Source: Methylomonas methanica MC09
GTDB taxonomy: Bacteria > Pseudomonadota > Gammaproteobacteria > Methylococcales > Methylomonadaceae
Assembly (NCBI RefSeq): GCF_000214665.1
Contig: NC_015572.1
Location: 4,650,001-4,714,000, forward strand
DNA: 64,000 nt
Reading direction: 5' to 3'
In this document: in pieces, positions 54,576-64,000 of the stretch
Layout of the letters: each line of letters begins with the position of its first letter
Numbering within the stretch: position 1 is the stretch's first letter
Program-made: the position numbers and the translations under genes
The notes under the pieces: generated by a model
The model's input: only the letters and a program-made list of their open reading frames with translations
Told to the model about the DNA's origin: nothing
Databases searched by the model: none

Positions 54576-55691
54576 TTATTGGGTTCGGTAATAGCTACCG
54601 CCGGCGGCCGCGGCGATGTAGCCTTGCAGTTCCAGAACCAGCAGCATCGATGAAACAGTTTCCACTGAAAAACCGCTATCCTGGACCAGATTGTCAACTG
54701 TTATTGGGCTGTACGGAATCAATTTCAATAGATTTTGCTGCTCCAGGTCAAGCGCCGTCTGATGTATTTGTGCGCCAATCGACTTATATACTTGATTGTA
54801 TTGACCTAATTCTTCAAAAATATCCTGTGCCGTTTCGACTAATTTAGCACCTTGCCTGATTAAAGCGTTACAACCGCGTGCCAACGGATTATGAATCGAC
54901 CCGGGAATAGCAAACACTTCCCGGTTTTGCTCCAAAGCCATCCGCGCGGTAATTAACGACCCGCTTTGCTGAGCCGCCTCTACGACCAACAAGCCTTGAC
55001 ATAAGCCGCTGATAATTCGATTGCGCCTGGGAAAGTGTCCGGTTTTGGCTTTTGTACCCGGCGGAAACTCGGACACCAACGCGCCATTAGCCACAATATC
55101 GGTTGCCAACGCCTTATGACAGGCTGGGTACACTCGATCCAAACCGGTACCCGCCACCGCAATTGTAAGCCCCCCCGCATTCAATGCCCCCTGATGACTG
55201 GCGGCGTCTATGCCCAAAGCCATGCCGCTGGTAATCACAAACCCCGCCTCTGCCAATGCCTGAGCAAACTCAATGGCTATTTTTACACCGATACTGGATG
55301 GATTGCGACTACCAACCATGGCAATTTGCGGACTATGCAATATTTCAGGCCGCCCTTTGACAAACAACACCGGCGGTGCATCGGCGATTTCCTTTAGTTG
55401 CTCTGGGTATTCGGGCTCCTCAATCGTTATGGCGCCATTTTCGGGCTGCTCAAGCCAGACTAAATCTTGTTCTACCAATTCCCAGGGAGGGCTTTGCAGC
55501 GCGGCAATGAGTTTTTCGCTAAAACCCGCTCCCTGCAACGTAGCTCGGGATGCTTGAAAGATATGCTCAATTGGCAAGACAGCTAGCAGACGCTGAACGG
55601 CAACAGGCCCGATTCCGGGAATTCGAGCCAGGGCCAACCAAGATTTGATATGAGAATTCAGTGTTTTTGACAATAAAAGGATTTCAGCCAA
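54576..55691 (-). CDS. dprA: DNA-processing protein DprA
   Basis: 371 residues from TTG 55691, with GGAAG about 8 nt upstream. A helix-hairpin-helix part (IPGIGPVAVQRLLAVL) near 24 leads into the Rossmann-like DprA core: MVGSRNPSSIGV, SGMALGIDAASHQGAL, GTGLDRVYPACH and SEFPPGTKAKTGHFPRRNRIISGL. A C-terminal winged helix ends the protein. DprA loads RecA onto incoming single-stranded DNA, so the gene is a mark of possible natural competence, together with pilT/pilU. It sits 38 bp after the LysM gene. Confidence 0.94.
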   Translation of the reverse strand: MAEILLLSKTLNSHIKSWLALARIPGIGPVAVQRLLAVLPIEHIFQASRATLQGAGFSEKLIAALQSPPWELVEQDLVWLEQPENGAITIEEPEYPEQLKEIADAPPVLFVKGRPEILHSPQIAMVGSRNPSSIGVKIAIEFAQALAEAGFVITSGMALGIDAASHQGALNAGGLTIAVAGTGLDRVYPACHKALATDIVANGALVSEFPPGTKAKTGHFPRRNRIISGLCQGLLVVEAAQQSGSLITARMALEQNREVFAIPGSIHNPLARGCNALIRQGAKLVETAQDIFEELGQYNQVYKSIGAQIHQTALDLEQQNLLKLIPYSPITVDNLVQDSGFSVETVSSMLLVLELQGYIAAAAGGSYYRTQ

Positions 55692-55729
55692 TAGTAAGCT
55701 TCCGCCGAAAACCGGCGAAAGCCCGTATG

Positions 55730-56773
55730 CTAAGGTGTTTGCACCCTATCCAGAGTATGTATGGCAGAGGTGGCTTTCATCACCAAAGCATAACTTACCC
55801 GTTCAAAAGGACGAAATACCATTAAAACCCCGGCCAATTCGTCCGGCAATTTAACCGGTTCCGCTTCGTCCGATTGCATCCTGTCGATGACAACACGGCC
55901 TTTTCTGTAAATATCCAGCGTATTCCCGACTTCCAGACCATCCACGGTCCCTTTATCGATCACCACAATATCCCGCTCGCCAATTTGGGTAACGCCGCCC
56001 ATGACCCGAATAATACTACCGGCCACGCGCTGCTCGGGCGGCCTTGGAAAATAATTTAGGGCCATTTCTCCCGCAGAACTTAACATCAACCGGTCTCCAC
56101 GGCGAACCTCTCTAGCGGACTTAGTGATGCGCAATGTTGCCGGATCGCCTGGACTTTCCAGCAGGGTGTCCGCGATATATTCGGCTTCATAGCCGAGTAT
56201 CTCCTGCGTGTCCGGACTGATATAGGGCTTACCCTGCCGGTAAATGGTGTATTCAAGCCCCTCCGGATTTTCGATCGACCGCACATAAACCCGGTCGCCG
56301 GCACCGGCCACCAAATGCTCATCGGCAATTTCAAGCACATAAGGCGCCTGGGGCAGCTCTTCCGCGGAAACCACTTTCGGCGAGCTCAAAAACTGGGCAA
56401 TCGCATCGCTGGGTATCATCGGTATGGCTTGCTCGATCGGCAATACACGGATATGCGGCGTCAAATTAGGCTGTTCACCATACCCGGCATCCGCCGGCCC
56501 CAGACTCAAGCGCGGCTCGCCGTTAACATACGAAAAATACAGTGTGTCGCCCGGATAAATCCAGTGTGGATTTTTGATCTGCGGGTTGTTATGCCACAGC
56601 TGCGGCCATTGCCAGGGGTGCTCGAGGAATTTACCGGAAATGTCCCATAAAGTATCACCCTTAACCACCGTATATTGATCAGGATGGTTGGGATTGATCC
56701 GCAGCGAATCCGCCCAAACAAAAGTGCTAAAAAGCAAGGGAACCAACAATCCCAGCAATATACGTAAAGCCAT
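55730..56773 (-). CDS. LysM-domain secreted protein
   Basis: 347 residues. A signal peptide ends at about FVWA (22). A LysM domain follows (YTVVKGDTLWDISGKFLEHPWQWPQLWHNNPQIKNPHWIYPGDTL). The remainder is beta-rich, with repeated phrases such as RVYVRSIENPEGLEYTIYRQG and RVAGSIIRVMGGVTQIGERDIV. It likely binds peptidoglycan in the periplasm. The gene commonly precedes dprA in this order in gammaproteobacteria. AGGAA precedes the ATG. Confidence 0.9.
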   Translation of the reverse strand: MALRILLGLLVPLLFSTFVWADSLRINPNHPDQYTVVKGDTLWDISGKFLEHPWQWPQLWHNNPQIKNPHWIYPGDTLYFSYVNGEPRLSLGPADAGYGEQPNLTPHIRVLPIEQAIPMIPSDAIAQFLSSPKVVSAEELPQAPYVLEIADEHLVAGAGDRVYVRSIENPEGLEYTIYRQGKPYISPDTQEILGYEAEYIADTLLESPGDPATLRITKSAREVRRGDRLMLSSAGEMALNYFPRPPEQRVAGSIIRVMGGVTQIGERDIVVIDKGTVDGLEVGNTLDIYRKGRVVIDRMQSDEAEPVKLPDELAGVLMVFRPFERVSYALVMKATSAIHTLDRVQTP

Positions 56774-56926
56774 ATAGTTATTCCTGCCCGCTATAAGAGA
56801 AGTCTGTGTGAGAACAAAGTTTAGATGAATTCAGTCATAAATCTAGCCAAAACCCACTACTAGCATCACTTGCCCGAACAAAAACACCCCAACCCTATCA
56901 TTTCAACCGAATTCCGCTTAAAGCAA

Positions 56927-57895
56927 TTACTGGCTTTTAAATTCCGCCTGATGCTGAATAAACCATTGATAGGTCGATCTTAATCCGCTTTCCAAATCGA
57001 TTGTGGGCTGCCAACCCAATGAGCGTAATTTAGCATTATCCATCAGTTTTCGCGGCGTACCATCCGGCTTGGTCCTGTCCCAAATTATTTCGCCGTTAAA
57101 ACCCACCACTTTTTGGATGGTTTCCGCTAATTCGCGGATGGTGACGTCTTCGCCGGTACCGACATTCAAATGCGACAACATTGGCTCGGTGGCAGCTTGG
57201 TAAATCGGCGCGTTCAGATTCAAAACATACAAACAAGCCGCCGCCATATCATCCACATGTAAAAACTCGCGCATCGCCGTACCTGTTCCCCATAGGGTAA
57301 CGGTAGGGGCTTGCGCGGTTTTCGCATCATGAAACTTACGTATCATGGCCGGTATCACGTGGCTGTTTTCCAAATGAAAATTATCGTTTTCACCGTACAG
57401 GTTGGTCGGCATTACCGAACGGTAATCGGTGCCGTATTGGCGGTTATAGGATTCGCACAACTTGATACCGGCAATTTTGGCGATTGCATACGGCTGGTTG
57501 GTAGGCTCCAGTATGCCTGTTAATAAAGCCGATTCCTGCATCGGTTGCTCGGCAAACTTCGGGTAAATACAAGAACTTCCCAAAAACAGCAATTCCCGGC
57601 AGCCGGCAGCCCAAGCCTGATGGACAATATTGGCTTCCATCATCAGATTTTGATAAATAAATTCGGCGGGGTATACATTGTTGGCGTGAATTCCGCCCAC
57701 TTTAGCCGCTGCCAGAATCACTTGATCCGGTTTTTGAGCTTGCATAAACTCGCGCACAGCGGCTTGATCGGTCAAATCCAGCTCGGCATGCGTACGCACC
57801 ACAATATTTTCATATCCCGCTGCCTGCAGTTGCCGCAAAATTGCAACACCTACCATACCGCGATGCCCCGCCAGATAAATCTTCTTGTCCGCCAT
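56927..57895 (-). CDS. fcl: GDP-L-fucose synthase
   Basis: 322 residues of the extended short-chain dehydrogenase type. [10 protein letters not shown] is the NADPH-binding GxxGxxG motif; the catalytic Ser is in [12 protein letters not shown], and Tyr-x3-Lys is YAIAKIAG. It epimerises and reduces GDP-4-keto-6-deoxymannose to GDP-L-fucose. It starts 4 bp after gmd. The fucose is probably used in surface polysaccharide, perhaps by the cluster at 10-33 kb. Confidence 0.96.
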   Translation of the reverse strand: MADKKIYLAGHRGMVGVAILRQLQAAGYENIVVRTHAELDLTDQAAVREFMQAQKPDQVILAAAKVGGIHANNVYPAEFIYQNLMMEANIVHQAWAAGCRELLFLGSSCIYPKFAEQPMQESALLTGILEPTNQPYAIAKIAGIKLCESYNRQYGTDYRSVMPTNLYGENDNFHLENSHVIPAMIRKFHDAKTAQAPTVTLWGTGTAMREFLHVDDMAAACLYVLNLNAPIYQAATEPMLSHLNVGTGEDVTIRELAETIQKVVGFNGEIIWDRTKPDGTPRKLMDNAKLRSLGWQPTIDLESGLRSTYQWFIQHQAEFKSQ

Positions 57896-57899
57896 GCAC

Positions 57900-59021
57900 T
57901 TATTCCTTACTGACCGATACGCTATAACCCTGATGTTGCAATAATGCGTGTTTTTGCGCTTGTTCCAAATCGTAAGCCACCATTTCGCCGACCATTTCCT
58001 GCAAGGTAATTTGCGGCACCCAACCTAGTTTTTCCTTGGCTTTGGTAGGGTCTCCCAGTAAGGTTTCCACTTCGGCCGGACGGAAATATCGCGGGTCTAT
58101 CGCCACGATTTGTTGTCCCACTTCGACCTTTGGCGCTTTATCGCCGGTTACAGCTGCAATATAGCCTTTTTCGTCTACGCCCTTGCCTTCCCAACGCAGC
58201 GTGATACCCAATTCCTGTGCCGACATTTCGATAAACTGCCGCACCGAGTATTGCACACCGGTCGCGATCACAAAATCTTCCGGCTGTTCCTGTTGCAACA
58301 TCATCCATTGCATGCGCACATAATCTTTGGCATGCCCCCAATCGCGCAATGAATCCATATTCCCCATGTAGAGACACTGCTCCAAGCCCATTGCGATATT
58401 GCTCAACCCGCGTGTGATTTTACGGGTCACAAAGGTTTCGCCCCGGCGCGGCGATTCGTGGTTAAACAAAATGCCGTTGCAGGCATACATACCGTATGCT
58501 TCCCGGTAGTTGACGGTGATCCAGTAAGCGTAAAGCTTAGCCACCGCATAGGGCGAACGCGGATAAAACGGCGTGGTTTCTTTTTGCGGGATTTCCTGTA
58601 CCAATCCGTACAGCTCTGACGTGGACGCCTGATAGAAGCGCGCGGTTTTTTCCATACCTAAAAAGCGCATGGCCTCGAGAATCCGCAAGGTACCGATAGC
58701 GTCCACATCGGCGGTATATTCCGGCGACTCGAACGATACGGCGACATGGCTCATGGCCCCAAGGTTATACACTTCGGTAGGATTGGTCTCTTTAAGGATA
58801 CGGGTCAGATTGGAGCTATCGGTCAAATCGCCGTAATGCAGATAAAACTTAGGGTCTTTAACGTGCGGATCTTGATAAATGTGATCGACGCGTTCGGTGT
58901 TAAACAGCGAAGCCCGCCGTTTGATACCATGCACTTCATAGCCTTTTTCCAACAAAAATTCCGCCAGGTAAGAACCATCCTGACCGGTGATCCCTGTTAT
59001 TAAAGCAACCCGCTTTTCCAT
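57900..59021 (-). CDS. gmd: GDP-mannose 4,6-dehydratase
   Basis: 373 residues from ATG 59021, preceded by AGGAG 5 nt upstream; the frame runs on to 59066 but has no site there. [25 protein letters not shown] is the NADP-binding N-terminus; the catalytic region is [10 protein letters not shown] with [10 protein letters not shown]. Signature [16 protein letters not shown] is also present. It makes GDP-4-keto-6-deoxymannose from GDP-mannose for Fcl. gmd and fcl form a two-gene operon. Confidence 0.96.
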   Translation of the reverse strand: MEKRVALITGITGQDGSYLAEFLLEKGYEVHGIKRRASLFNTERVDHIYQDPHVKDPKFYLHYGDLTDSSNLTRILKETNPTEVYNLGAMSHVAVSFESPEYTADVDAIGTLRILEAMRFLGMEKTARFYQASTSELYGLVQEIPQKETTPFYPRSPYAVAKLYAYWITVNYREAYGMYACNGILFNHESPRRGETFVTRKITRGLSNIAMGLEQCLYMGNMDSLRDWGHAKDYVRMQWMMLQQEQPEDFVIATGVQYSVRQFIEMSAQELGITLRWEGKGVDEKGYIAAVTGDKAPKVEVGQQIVAIDPRYFRPAEVETLLGDPTKAKEKLGWVPQITLQEMVGEMVAYDLEQAQKHALLQHQGYSVSVSKE

Positions 59022-59193
59022 ATCAACTCCTAAAGTCTTAAATACAAGTAATCCACATATAAACACCGCCAGTCTAAGCCAGCAAGTTGGACGATATTAG
59101 TGTATGCATAATTAAAATATTAAATGCTACACCATTTTCTTTTAAATCCGTTAGTTACCAAAATATGTCAAAGATTCAATCTCGCCTGGTCCG

Positions 59194-60423
59194 TTAACCG
59201 TGCAAGCTTTTCTCAAGATTGGCTCGCAGGGCTTCCAGAAAAGCCTCGGTACTTAAATAATGCGATTCGTTCACGGCGTCGCCATAGATGCACAGTGCCA
59301 GATCCTTGGTCATTTTGCCGGCCTCCACCGTATCGACACAGACTTTTTCCAGAGTTTCGCAAAACTTAATCAATGCATCATTGCCGTCCAGCTTTCCGCG
59401 AAAGGCCAGTCCGCGGGTCCAGGCGAAAATTGATGCGATAGGATTGGTTGAGGTTTTTTTACCCTGTTGATGCATACGATAATGGCGGGTGACCGTGCCG
59501 TGCGCCGCTTCCGCTTCCATGATTTTTCCGTCCGGCGTTACCAGCGTGGAGGTCATCAGTCCTAACGAACCAAAGCCCTGCGCCACGGTATCGGATTGCA
59601 CATCGCCATCGTAATTCTTGCAGGCCCAGACAAAAGCGCCGTTCCATTTTAAGGCCGATGCCACCATATCGTCGATCAACTTATGCTCATAAACGATACC
59701 TTTGGCTACAAATTGTTGTTTGTATTCAGCCTGATAAATGGCTTCGAAAATATCTTTAAATCGGCCGTCATATTTTTTTAAGATGGTATTTTTAGTCGAT
59801 AAATACAGCGGCCAGCCTCTATCCAAGGCCACATTAAAACAACTGCGGGCAAATCCGGCTATCGATTCGTCCGTGTTGTACATGGCCAGCGCCACACCAT
59901 CCCCCTCGAAATGATAAACCTCGAATGCTTGCTCTGCGCCGCCATCGTCCGGGGTAAAACTGATGCGCAGCGTTCCTTTTCCTTGGGTGACAAAGTCGGT
60001 AGCCCGATATTGGTCACCGAAGGCGTGACGCCCGATACAGATGGGCTGGGTCCAGTTGGGCACCAGCCTTGGCACGTTTTGGCAAATAATGGGTTCCCGA
60101 AACACCGTTCCATCCAGAATATTTCGAATGGTACCGTTAGGAGACTTATACATTTTTTTTAAACCAAACTCGTCCACTCTGGCCTCGTCCGGCGTAATCG
60201 TCGCGCATTTGATGCCGACGCCATGCCGTTTGATCGCATTTGCGGCATCTACCGTGATTTGGTCGTCCGTAGCGTCGCGTTGTTGGATGCTCAAATCGTA
60301 ATAATCTATCGTTAACCCCAAGTAAGGCAAGATCAACTGATCCTTTATGAAATGCCAAATGATGCGGGTCATCTCATCGCCATCGATTTCAACGACCGGA
60401 TTTTCGACGTGTATTTTTTTCAT
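59194..60423 (-). CDS. icd: NADP-dependent isocitrate dehydrogenase, eukaryotic-type
   Basis: 409 residues. It starts with the [21 protein letters not shown] pattern seen in homodimeric eukaryote-like IDH (type II), not the E. coli type. Substrate-binding SPNGTIRN, the Arg residues of [10 protein letters not shown], and the metal-binding [23 protein letters not shown] region fit. It converts isocitrate to 2-oxoglutarate in the TCA cycle. No other TCA gene is adjacent. The promoter side faces the DksA-like gene divergently. Confidence 0.94.
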   Translation of the reverse strand: MKKIHVENPVVEIDGDEMTRIIWHFIKDQLILPYLGLTIDYYDLSIQQRDATDDQITVDAANAIKRHGVGIKCATITPDEARVDEFGLKKMYKSPNGTIRNILDGTVFREPIICQNVPRLVPNWTQPICIGRHAFGDQYRATDFVTQGKGTLRISFTPDDGGAEQAFEVYHFEGDGVALAMYNTDESIAGFARSCFNVALDRGWPLYLSTKNTILKKYDGRFKDIFEAIYQAEYKQQFVAKGIVYEHKLIDDMVASALKWNGAFVWACKNYDGDVQSDTVAQGFGSLGLMTSTLVTPDGKIMEAEAAHGTVTRHYRMHQQGKKTSTNPIASIFAWTRGLAFRGKLDGNDALIKFCETLEKVCVDTVEAGKMTKDLALCIYGDAVNESHYLSTEAFLEALRANLEKSLHG

Positions 60424-60513
60424 CCCCTACCTCGCAAATTAACTGTTCGACTCAGTATAGCTTGCCAAAGTGTTAAGCGCTTTACGCTTTATTTCCATCA
60501 TTGAACTGCGTTA

Positions 60514-60542
60514 TTGCACAGCTTGCCGGTTCATTGTATAAG
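60514..60542 (+). promoter_or_regulatory. Sigma70 promoter of the DksA-like gene
   Basis: -35 TTGCAC (60514-60519), 17-bp spacer and -10 TATAAG (60537-60542). The predicted start near 60550 leaves a leader of about 59 nt. Confidence 0.6.
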
Positions 60543-60608
60543 AACCTGACACCTCGGCCGGCTTTTAGACTGGCCACCATCTACGGCAGCTAGCCTGCGG
60601 AGACTCAA

Positions 60609-60950
60609 ATGACAGAATATCAAGACGTGCGCAATCATCTCATCAACATGCTCGAAGAACTGGATGACCGACTGGGCAAAATCACCGACGATGTTAAGCA
60701 TATCGACAAACCGCTGGAGCAGGATTTTTCGGAACAGGCGACCGAAGTCGCAAACGATGAAGTTTTAGACGCCCTCGGCAATGCTGCCCGGGATGAAGTA
60801 GAAAAAATCAAACAAGCTATCTCGCGTATCGATGACGGCAGCTACGGTATTTGTCTAACCTGCGGAGAACCTATCAGAAAGGAACGGCTTCTGGCTTTAC
60901 CCTATGCCAACCGCTGCATTCATTGTGCCGAACGCAATGAACATCATTAA
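60609..60950 (+). CDS. DksA/TraR-family zinc-finger regulator
   Basis: 113 residues, shorter than E. coli DksA (151). An N-terminal helical hairpin region (about 5-75) is followed by the C4 zinc finger CLTCGEPI...RCIHC at 81-105. GGAG lies 6 nt before the ATG. Family members bind the RNA-polymerase secondary channel and modulate transcription, often with ppGpp. Because the coiled-coil arm is short, it may be a paralogue of DksA, as TraR is. It is divergent from icd and 113 bp upstream of pilT. Confidence 0.88.
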   Translation: MTEYQDVRNHLINMLEELDDRLGKITDDVKHIDKPLEQDFSEQATEVANDEVLDALGNAARDEVEKIKQAISRIDDGSYGICLTCGEPIRKERLLALPYANRCIHCAERNEHH

Positions 60951-61063
60951 TGGCCCTCTATCAGTAGATTTCAAGCCGCCTATCAAAAACGCCCGGATGC
61001 GATTCGCTTAACAATCTGTACTATCCTTGCCCATATACATTCACTATCGCTGAGACAACCATC

Positions 61064-62101
61064 ATGGACATCGCCGAATTATTGACTTTTTCCGTAAAAA
61101 ACAAAGCCTCGGATTTACATTTGTCCGCCGGTTTGCCGCCCATGATTCGGGTCGATGGCGATATCCGCCGTATCAATATTCCGGCCTTGGATCACAAAGA
61201 AGTTCACGCGTTGATTTACGACATCATGAACGACAAACAGCGCCGCGATTACGAAGAATTCCTGGAAACCGATTTTTCGTTTGCACTACCCGGCGTGGCG
61301 CGTTTCCGGGTCAACGCCTTCAATCAGGACAGGGGCGCCGGCGCCGTGTTCCGGACCATTCCGTCCAAGGTATTAACCCTGGAAGAGCTGGGCGCACCCA
61401 AATTTTTCGAGGAAGTGTGTACCAAACCGCGCGGCCTAATTTTGGTGACAGGCCCTACCGGCTCCGGCAAATCCACCACGCTGGCCGCCATGATCAACCA
61501 TATCAACAATAGCGATTATTCGCATATCCTCACCGTCGAAGATCCGATCGAATTCGTACACGAAAGCCAAAAATCGCTGATCAACCAACGCGAGGTTCAT
61601 CGTGATACCCTCGGTTTTAACGAAGCGTTACGCTCGGCGCTACGGGAAGACCCGGACATTATCCTGGTCGGCGAGATGCGGGATTTGGAAACCATTCGAC
61701 TGGCGCTTACCGCCGCCGAAACCGGCCACTTGGTGTTCGGCACCCTGCATACCACCTCGGCGGCCAAAACCATAGACCGTATCATCGACGTGTTCCCGGC
61801 CGCGGAAAAAGATATGATACGCTCCATGTTGTCGGAATCCTTGCAGGCGGTAATTTCGCAAACGCTGTTGAAAAAAGTCGGCGGCGGCCGGATTGCCGCG
61901 CATGAAATCATGGTCGGCACGGCGGCAATTCGCAACCTGATCCGCGAAGCCAAGGTGGCGCAAATGTATTCTGCAATTCAAACCGGACGCAAAGACGGCA
62001 TGCAGACGCTGGACCAAAATCTGAAAGAATTGGTCGACAAAGGCTTGGTGACCGCCAAAGCCGCCATGGTGAAAGCCGTTAATAAAGACCTGTTCCGTTA
62101 A
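61064..62101 (+). CDS. pilT: Type IV pilus retraction ATPase PilT
   Basis: 345 residues. N-terminal PAS-like part (ASDLHLSAGLPPMIRVDG), Walker A GPTGSGKST near 132, Asp box and Walker B (ILVGEMRDLETI), then the characteristic AIRNLIREAK in the C-terminus. It powers retraction of type IV pili (twitching, DNA uptake). It is followed 14 bp later by pilU. Confidence 0.96.
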   Translation: MDIAELLTFSVKNKASDLHLSAGLPPMIRVDGDIRRINIPALDHKEVHALIYDIMNDKQRRDYEEFLETDFSFALPGVARFRVNAFNQDRGAGAVFRTIPSKVLTLEELGAPKFFEEVCTKPRGLILVTGPTGSGKSTTLAAMINHINNSDYSHILTVEDPIEFVHESQKSLINQREVHRDTLGFNEALRSALREDPDIILVGEMRDLETIRLALTAAETGHLVFGTLHTTSAAKTIDRIIDVFPAAEKDMIRSMLSESLQAVISQTLLKKVGGGRIAAHEIMVGTAAIRNLIREAKVAQMYSAIQTGRKDGMQTLDQNLKELVDKGLVTAKAAMVKAVNKDLFR

Positions 62102-62115
62102 TTACAGGAGGCAAC

Positions 62116-63249
62116 ATGGACTTCAAAGCACTATTGGCCTTGATGGTGGAAAAAAAGGCATCGGATTTGTTCATCACGGCCGGTAAGCCGCCCTGCATGA
62201 AAATCGACGGCAAAGTAGTGGATGTCTCGAAAAACTTTCTAACAGCCGATCAATCGCTAAAAGTGGTGCTCAGCATCATGGAACAACGCCAGAAAGACGA
62301 ATTCGAACATACCAAGGAATGCCAGTTCGCCATGGGCGTTGAAGGCTTGGGGCGTTTCAGGGTCAGCGCATTTACCCAACGCGATGCGGCCGGCATGGTG
62401 TTGCGCCGTATCGAAACCCATATCCCTTCTTCCGAAGACCTGCATTTACCGCCGGTCCTGAAAGAGCTGATCATGTACAAACGCGGCCTGGTAATGTTTG
62501 TGGGCGCAACCGGTACCGGTAAATCCACCTCGTTGGCAGCCTTAATTCGTCACCGCAACGAAAACAGCAACGGTCATATCATTACCATCGAAGACCCGAT
62601 CGAATTTGTACATCAGCATAAAGGCTGCATCATCACGCAACGCGAAGTTGGATTGGATACCGAGTCTTACGAGGTTGCGCTGAAAAATACCTTGCGGCAA
62701 GCGCCGGATGTAATATTAATCGGCGAGGTCAGGACCAAGGAAACCATGCAACACGCCATTACCTTTGCCGAAACCGGCCATTTGTGTTTATGTACTTTAC
62801 ATGCGAATAATGCCAATCAGGCATTGGACCGAATCCTGCATTTTTTTCCAGAAGAAATGCACGGGCAAATCTTTATGGATCTGTCGCTGAATTTACGCGG
62901 TATCGTCGCTCAACAGCTCGTCAAGCGCGCCGACGGCAAGGGCCGTTATCCGGCAATTGAAATTTTATTGAATACGCCGCTGGTTTCGGACTTGATTCGC
63001 AAGGGCGAAGTGCATAAGCTAAAAGAATTAATGAAAAACTCCCGCGAGCACGGCATGCAGACCTTCGATCAGGCCTTATACGACCTGTATACCGCCGGGA
63101 AAATCAGCTACGAAGACGCATTGAATGCGGCCGATTCCCGTAATGAGGTCCGCTTGATGATCAAACTCGGTGCCGAAAATGCCGATTTCGATGACGGCGA
63201 CATGAAACTGTCCGAGACCGATGAAGACAACGGCAGTCTTTACCGATAA
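62116..63249 (+). CDS. pilU: PilT paralogue PilU
   Basis: 377 residues. Walker A GATGTGKST near 134, Walker B-like ILIGEVRTKETMQ, and the Asp/His boxes are present. The C-terminus is acidic (NADFDDGDMKLSETDEDNG), longer than PilT, which is the PilU pattern. AGGAGG precedes the ATG. PilU works with PilT in pilus retraction. Confidence 0.95.
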   Translation: MDFKALLALMVEKKASDLFITAGKPPCMKIDGKVVDVSKNFLTADQSLKVVLSIMEQRQKDEFEHTKECQFAMGVEGLGRFRVSAFTQRDAAGMVLRRIETHIPSSEDLHLPPVLKELIMYKRGLVMFVGATGTGKSTSLAALIRHRNENSNGHIITIEDPIEFVHQHKGCIITQREVGLDTESYEVALKNTLRQAPDVILIGEVRTKETMQHAITFAETGHLCLCTLHANNANQALDRILHFFPEEMHGQIFMDLSLNLRGIVAQQLVKRADGKGRYPAIEILLNTPLVSDLIRKGEVHKLKELMKNSREHGMQTFDQALYDLYTAGKISYEDALNAADSRNEVRLMIKLGAENADFDDGDMKLSETDEDNGSLYR

Positions 63250-63262
63250 GCACGTTTAAACC

Positions 63263-64000
63263 ATGAAACATGTAGTTAATTTTTCAAGCCGTCTTTGTCT
63301 TGGCCTGAGTCTGCTGATATTTAGCGGTTGCGCCAATCAGCCGGAAAAATCGCAGGATTTCAGCCGGCACGCTCGAACACCGACTCAACAAATTCCTCCC
63401 AATCAGTCCAGATCGGCAACACCCGACTTGCGTCCATTGGCCGGAGTTGGCGGTTATAGAGCGGAAACGGTTTCAGGTGATTACGCCGGCTATCAAGCTC
63501 TAAATCATTTCATTGATTTCATGGCGCAAAAACACGGCTTTGATCCTTACTATCTGGCCGGCCTTTTTTCGCAAGCCAAGCGCAAACAATGGACCTTGGA
63601 TTATCTTGCCAAATCCGATAAAAGCTTAAAAGCCCAACCCGGTAAAGGCAGCTGGTCCCGTTACCGGGCAAAATTCCTGGATACCCGGCATATCAACAGC
63701 GGTGTGAGTTTTTGGCATAAACACCATAACGCCTTACAACGCGCCAGCCGTGAATATGGGGTACCCGCCGAATATATTCTGGGCATCATGGCGGTCGAAA
63801 CCACTTTTGGCAGCTATGTCGGCAGCCACCGCGTCATAGATGCGTTGACTACTTTAGCCTTCGATTACCGACGGCGCGGCGAATACTTTCGTGGCGAACT
63901 GGAAAACTTTTTGGTCATGGCGCGTAGCGAGCATATCGACCCAGCCAAACCGGTCGGCTCCTTCGCCGGCGCAATGGGACTTGGACAATTCATGCCCAGC
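63263..64000 (+). CDS. mltB: Membrane-bound lytic murein transglycosylase B (partial)
   Basis: The window cuts the gene after 246 codons. A lipobox LLIFSGC gives lipidated Cys at residue 23. The transglycosylase region (YQALNHFIDFMAQKHGF, GILGIMAVETTFGSYVGSHRVIDAL) includes the catalytic Glu in MAVETTFG. It cleaves peptidoglycan glycan strands to leave 1,6-anhydro ends. It follows pilU by 13 bp. The 3' end is outside the window. Confidence 0.92.
   Translation, partial: MKHVVNFSSRLCLGLSLLIFSGCANQPEKSQDFSRHARTPTQQIPPNQSRSATPDLRPLAGVGGYRAETVSGDYAGYQALNHFIDFMAQKHGFDPYYLAGLFSQAKRKQWTLDYLAKSDKSLKAQPGKGSWSRYRAKFLDTRHINSGVSFWHKHHNALQRASREYGVPAEYILGIMAVETTFGSYVGSHRVIDALTTLAFDYRRRGEYFRGELENFLVMARSEHIDPAKPVGSFAGAMGLGQFMPS

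Overview
The window looks like a chromosomal segment of a gammaproteobacterium, most likely a methanotroph of the Methylococcales (Methylomonas/Methylobacter type). The lineage is inferred from gene content: a large exopolysaccharide locus coupled to a VPLPA-CTERM exosortase, a phosphoketolase beside a bd-type oxidase, and the classic gammaproteobacterial tig-clpP-clpX-lon-hupB-ppiD block. No 16S gene or methane monooxygenase gene is present to prove it. No phage, transposon or CRISPR array was seen.

Region 1 (1-10.6 kb) is a protein-sorting and matrix-protein region. It holds a VPLPA-CTERM surface protein with what looks like a GEMM-I (cyclic dinucleotide) riboswitch in its leader, a PrsT-type TPR lipoprotein, an exosortase fused to an EpsI domain (XrtD type), a secreted GH5/PA14 protein, a second VPLPA-type protein, and a secreted DUF11-like protein that has no sorting tail.

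Region 2 (10.6-33.2 kb, all on the minus strand) is one long exopolysaccharide cluster. Read from its promoter end it encodes a Wza-like export protein, an outer-membrane beta-barrel, a Wzz/GNVR chain-length protein, a CpsD-like ATPase, a WecG/TagA glycosyltransferase, a Gfo/Idh oxidoreductase, an aldo/keto-reductase-like protein and a PA14/glycosidase-like protein. These are followed by an O-antigen ligase/polymerase, a Wzx flippase, a methyltransferase, five further glycosyltransferases and a second, enlarged PrsT. Together they would assemble, flip, polymerise and export a polysaccharide, while XrtD anchors or processes VPLPA-tagged proteins into the same matrix. No initiating sugar-phosphate transferase is visible here.

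Region 3 (33.2-42.5 kb) contains a decayed glyoxalase-family gene, a small membrane protein, phosphoketolase, a divergent cydAB pair lacking several residues that are nearly invariant in E. coli-type bd oxidases, phoR-phoB, and a CigR/RcnB-like secreted protein.

Region 4 (42.5-51.2 kb) is the protein quality-control block: ppiD, tRNA-Asp, tRNA-Val, hupB, lon (with a sigma32-like promoter), clpX, clpP, tig and tRNA-Leu. Region 5 (51.2-64 kb) is housekeeping: a DUF192 protein, topA, smg, dprA, a LysM protein, fcl and gmd (GDP-fucose synthesis, probably feeding surface polysaccharide), icd, a DksA-like regulator, pilT, pilU, and mltB cut by the window end.
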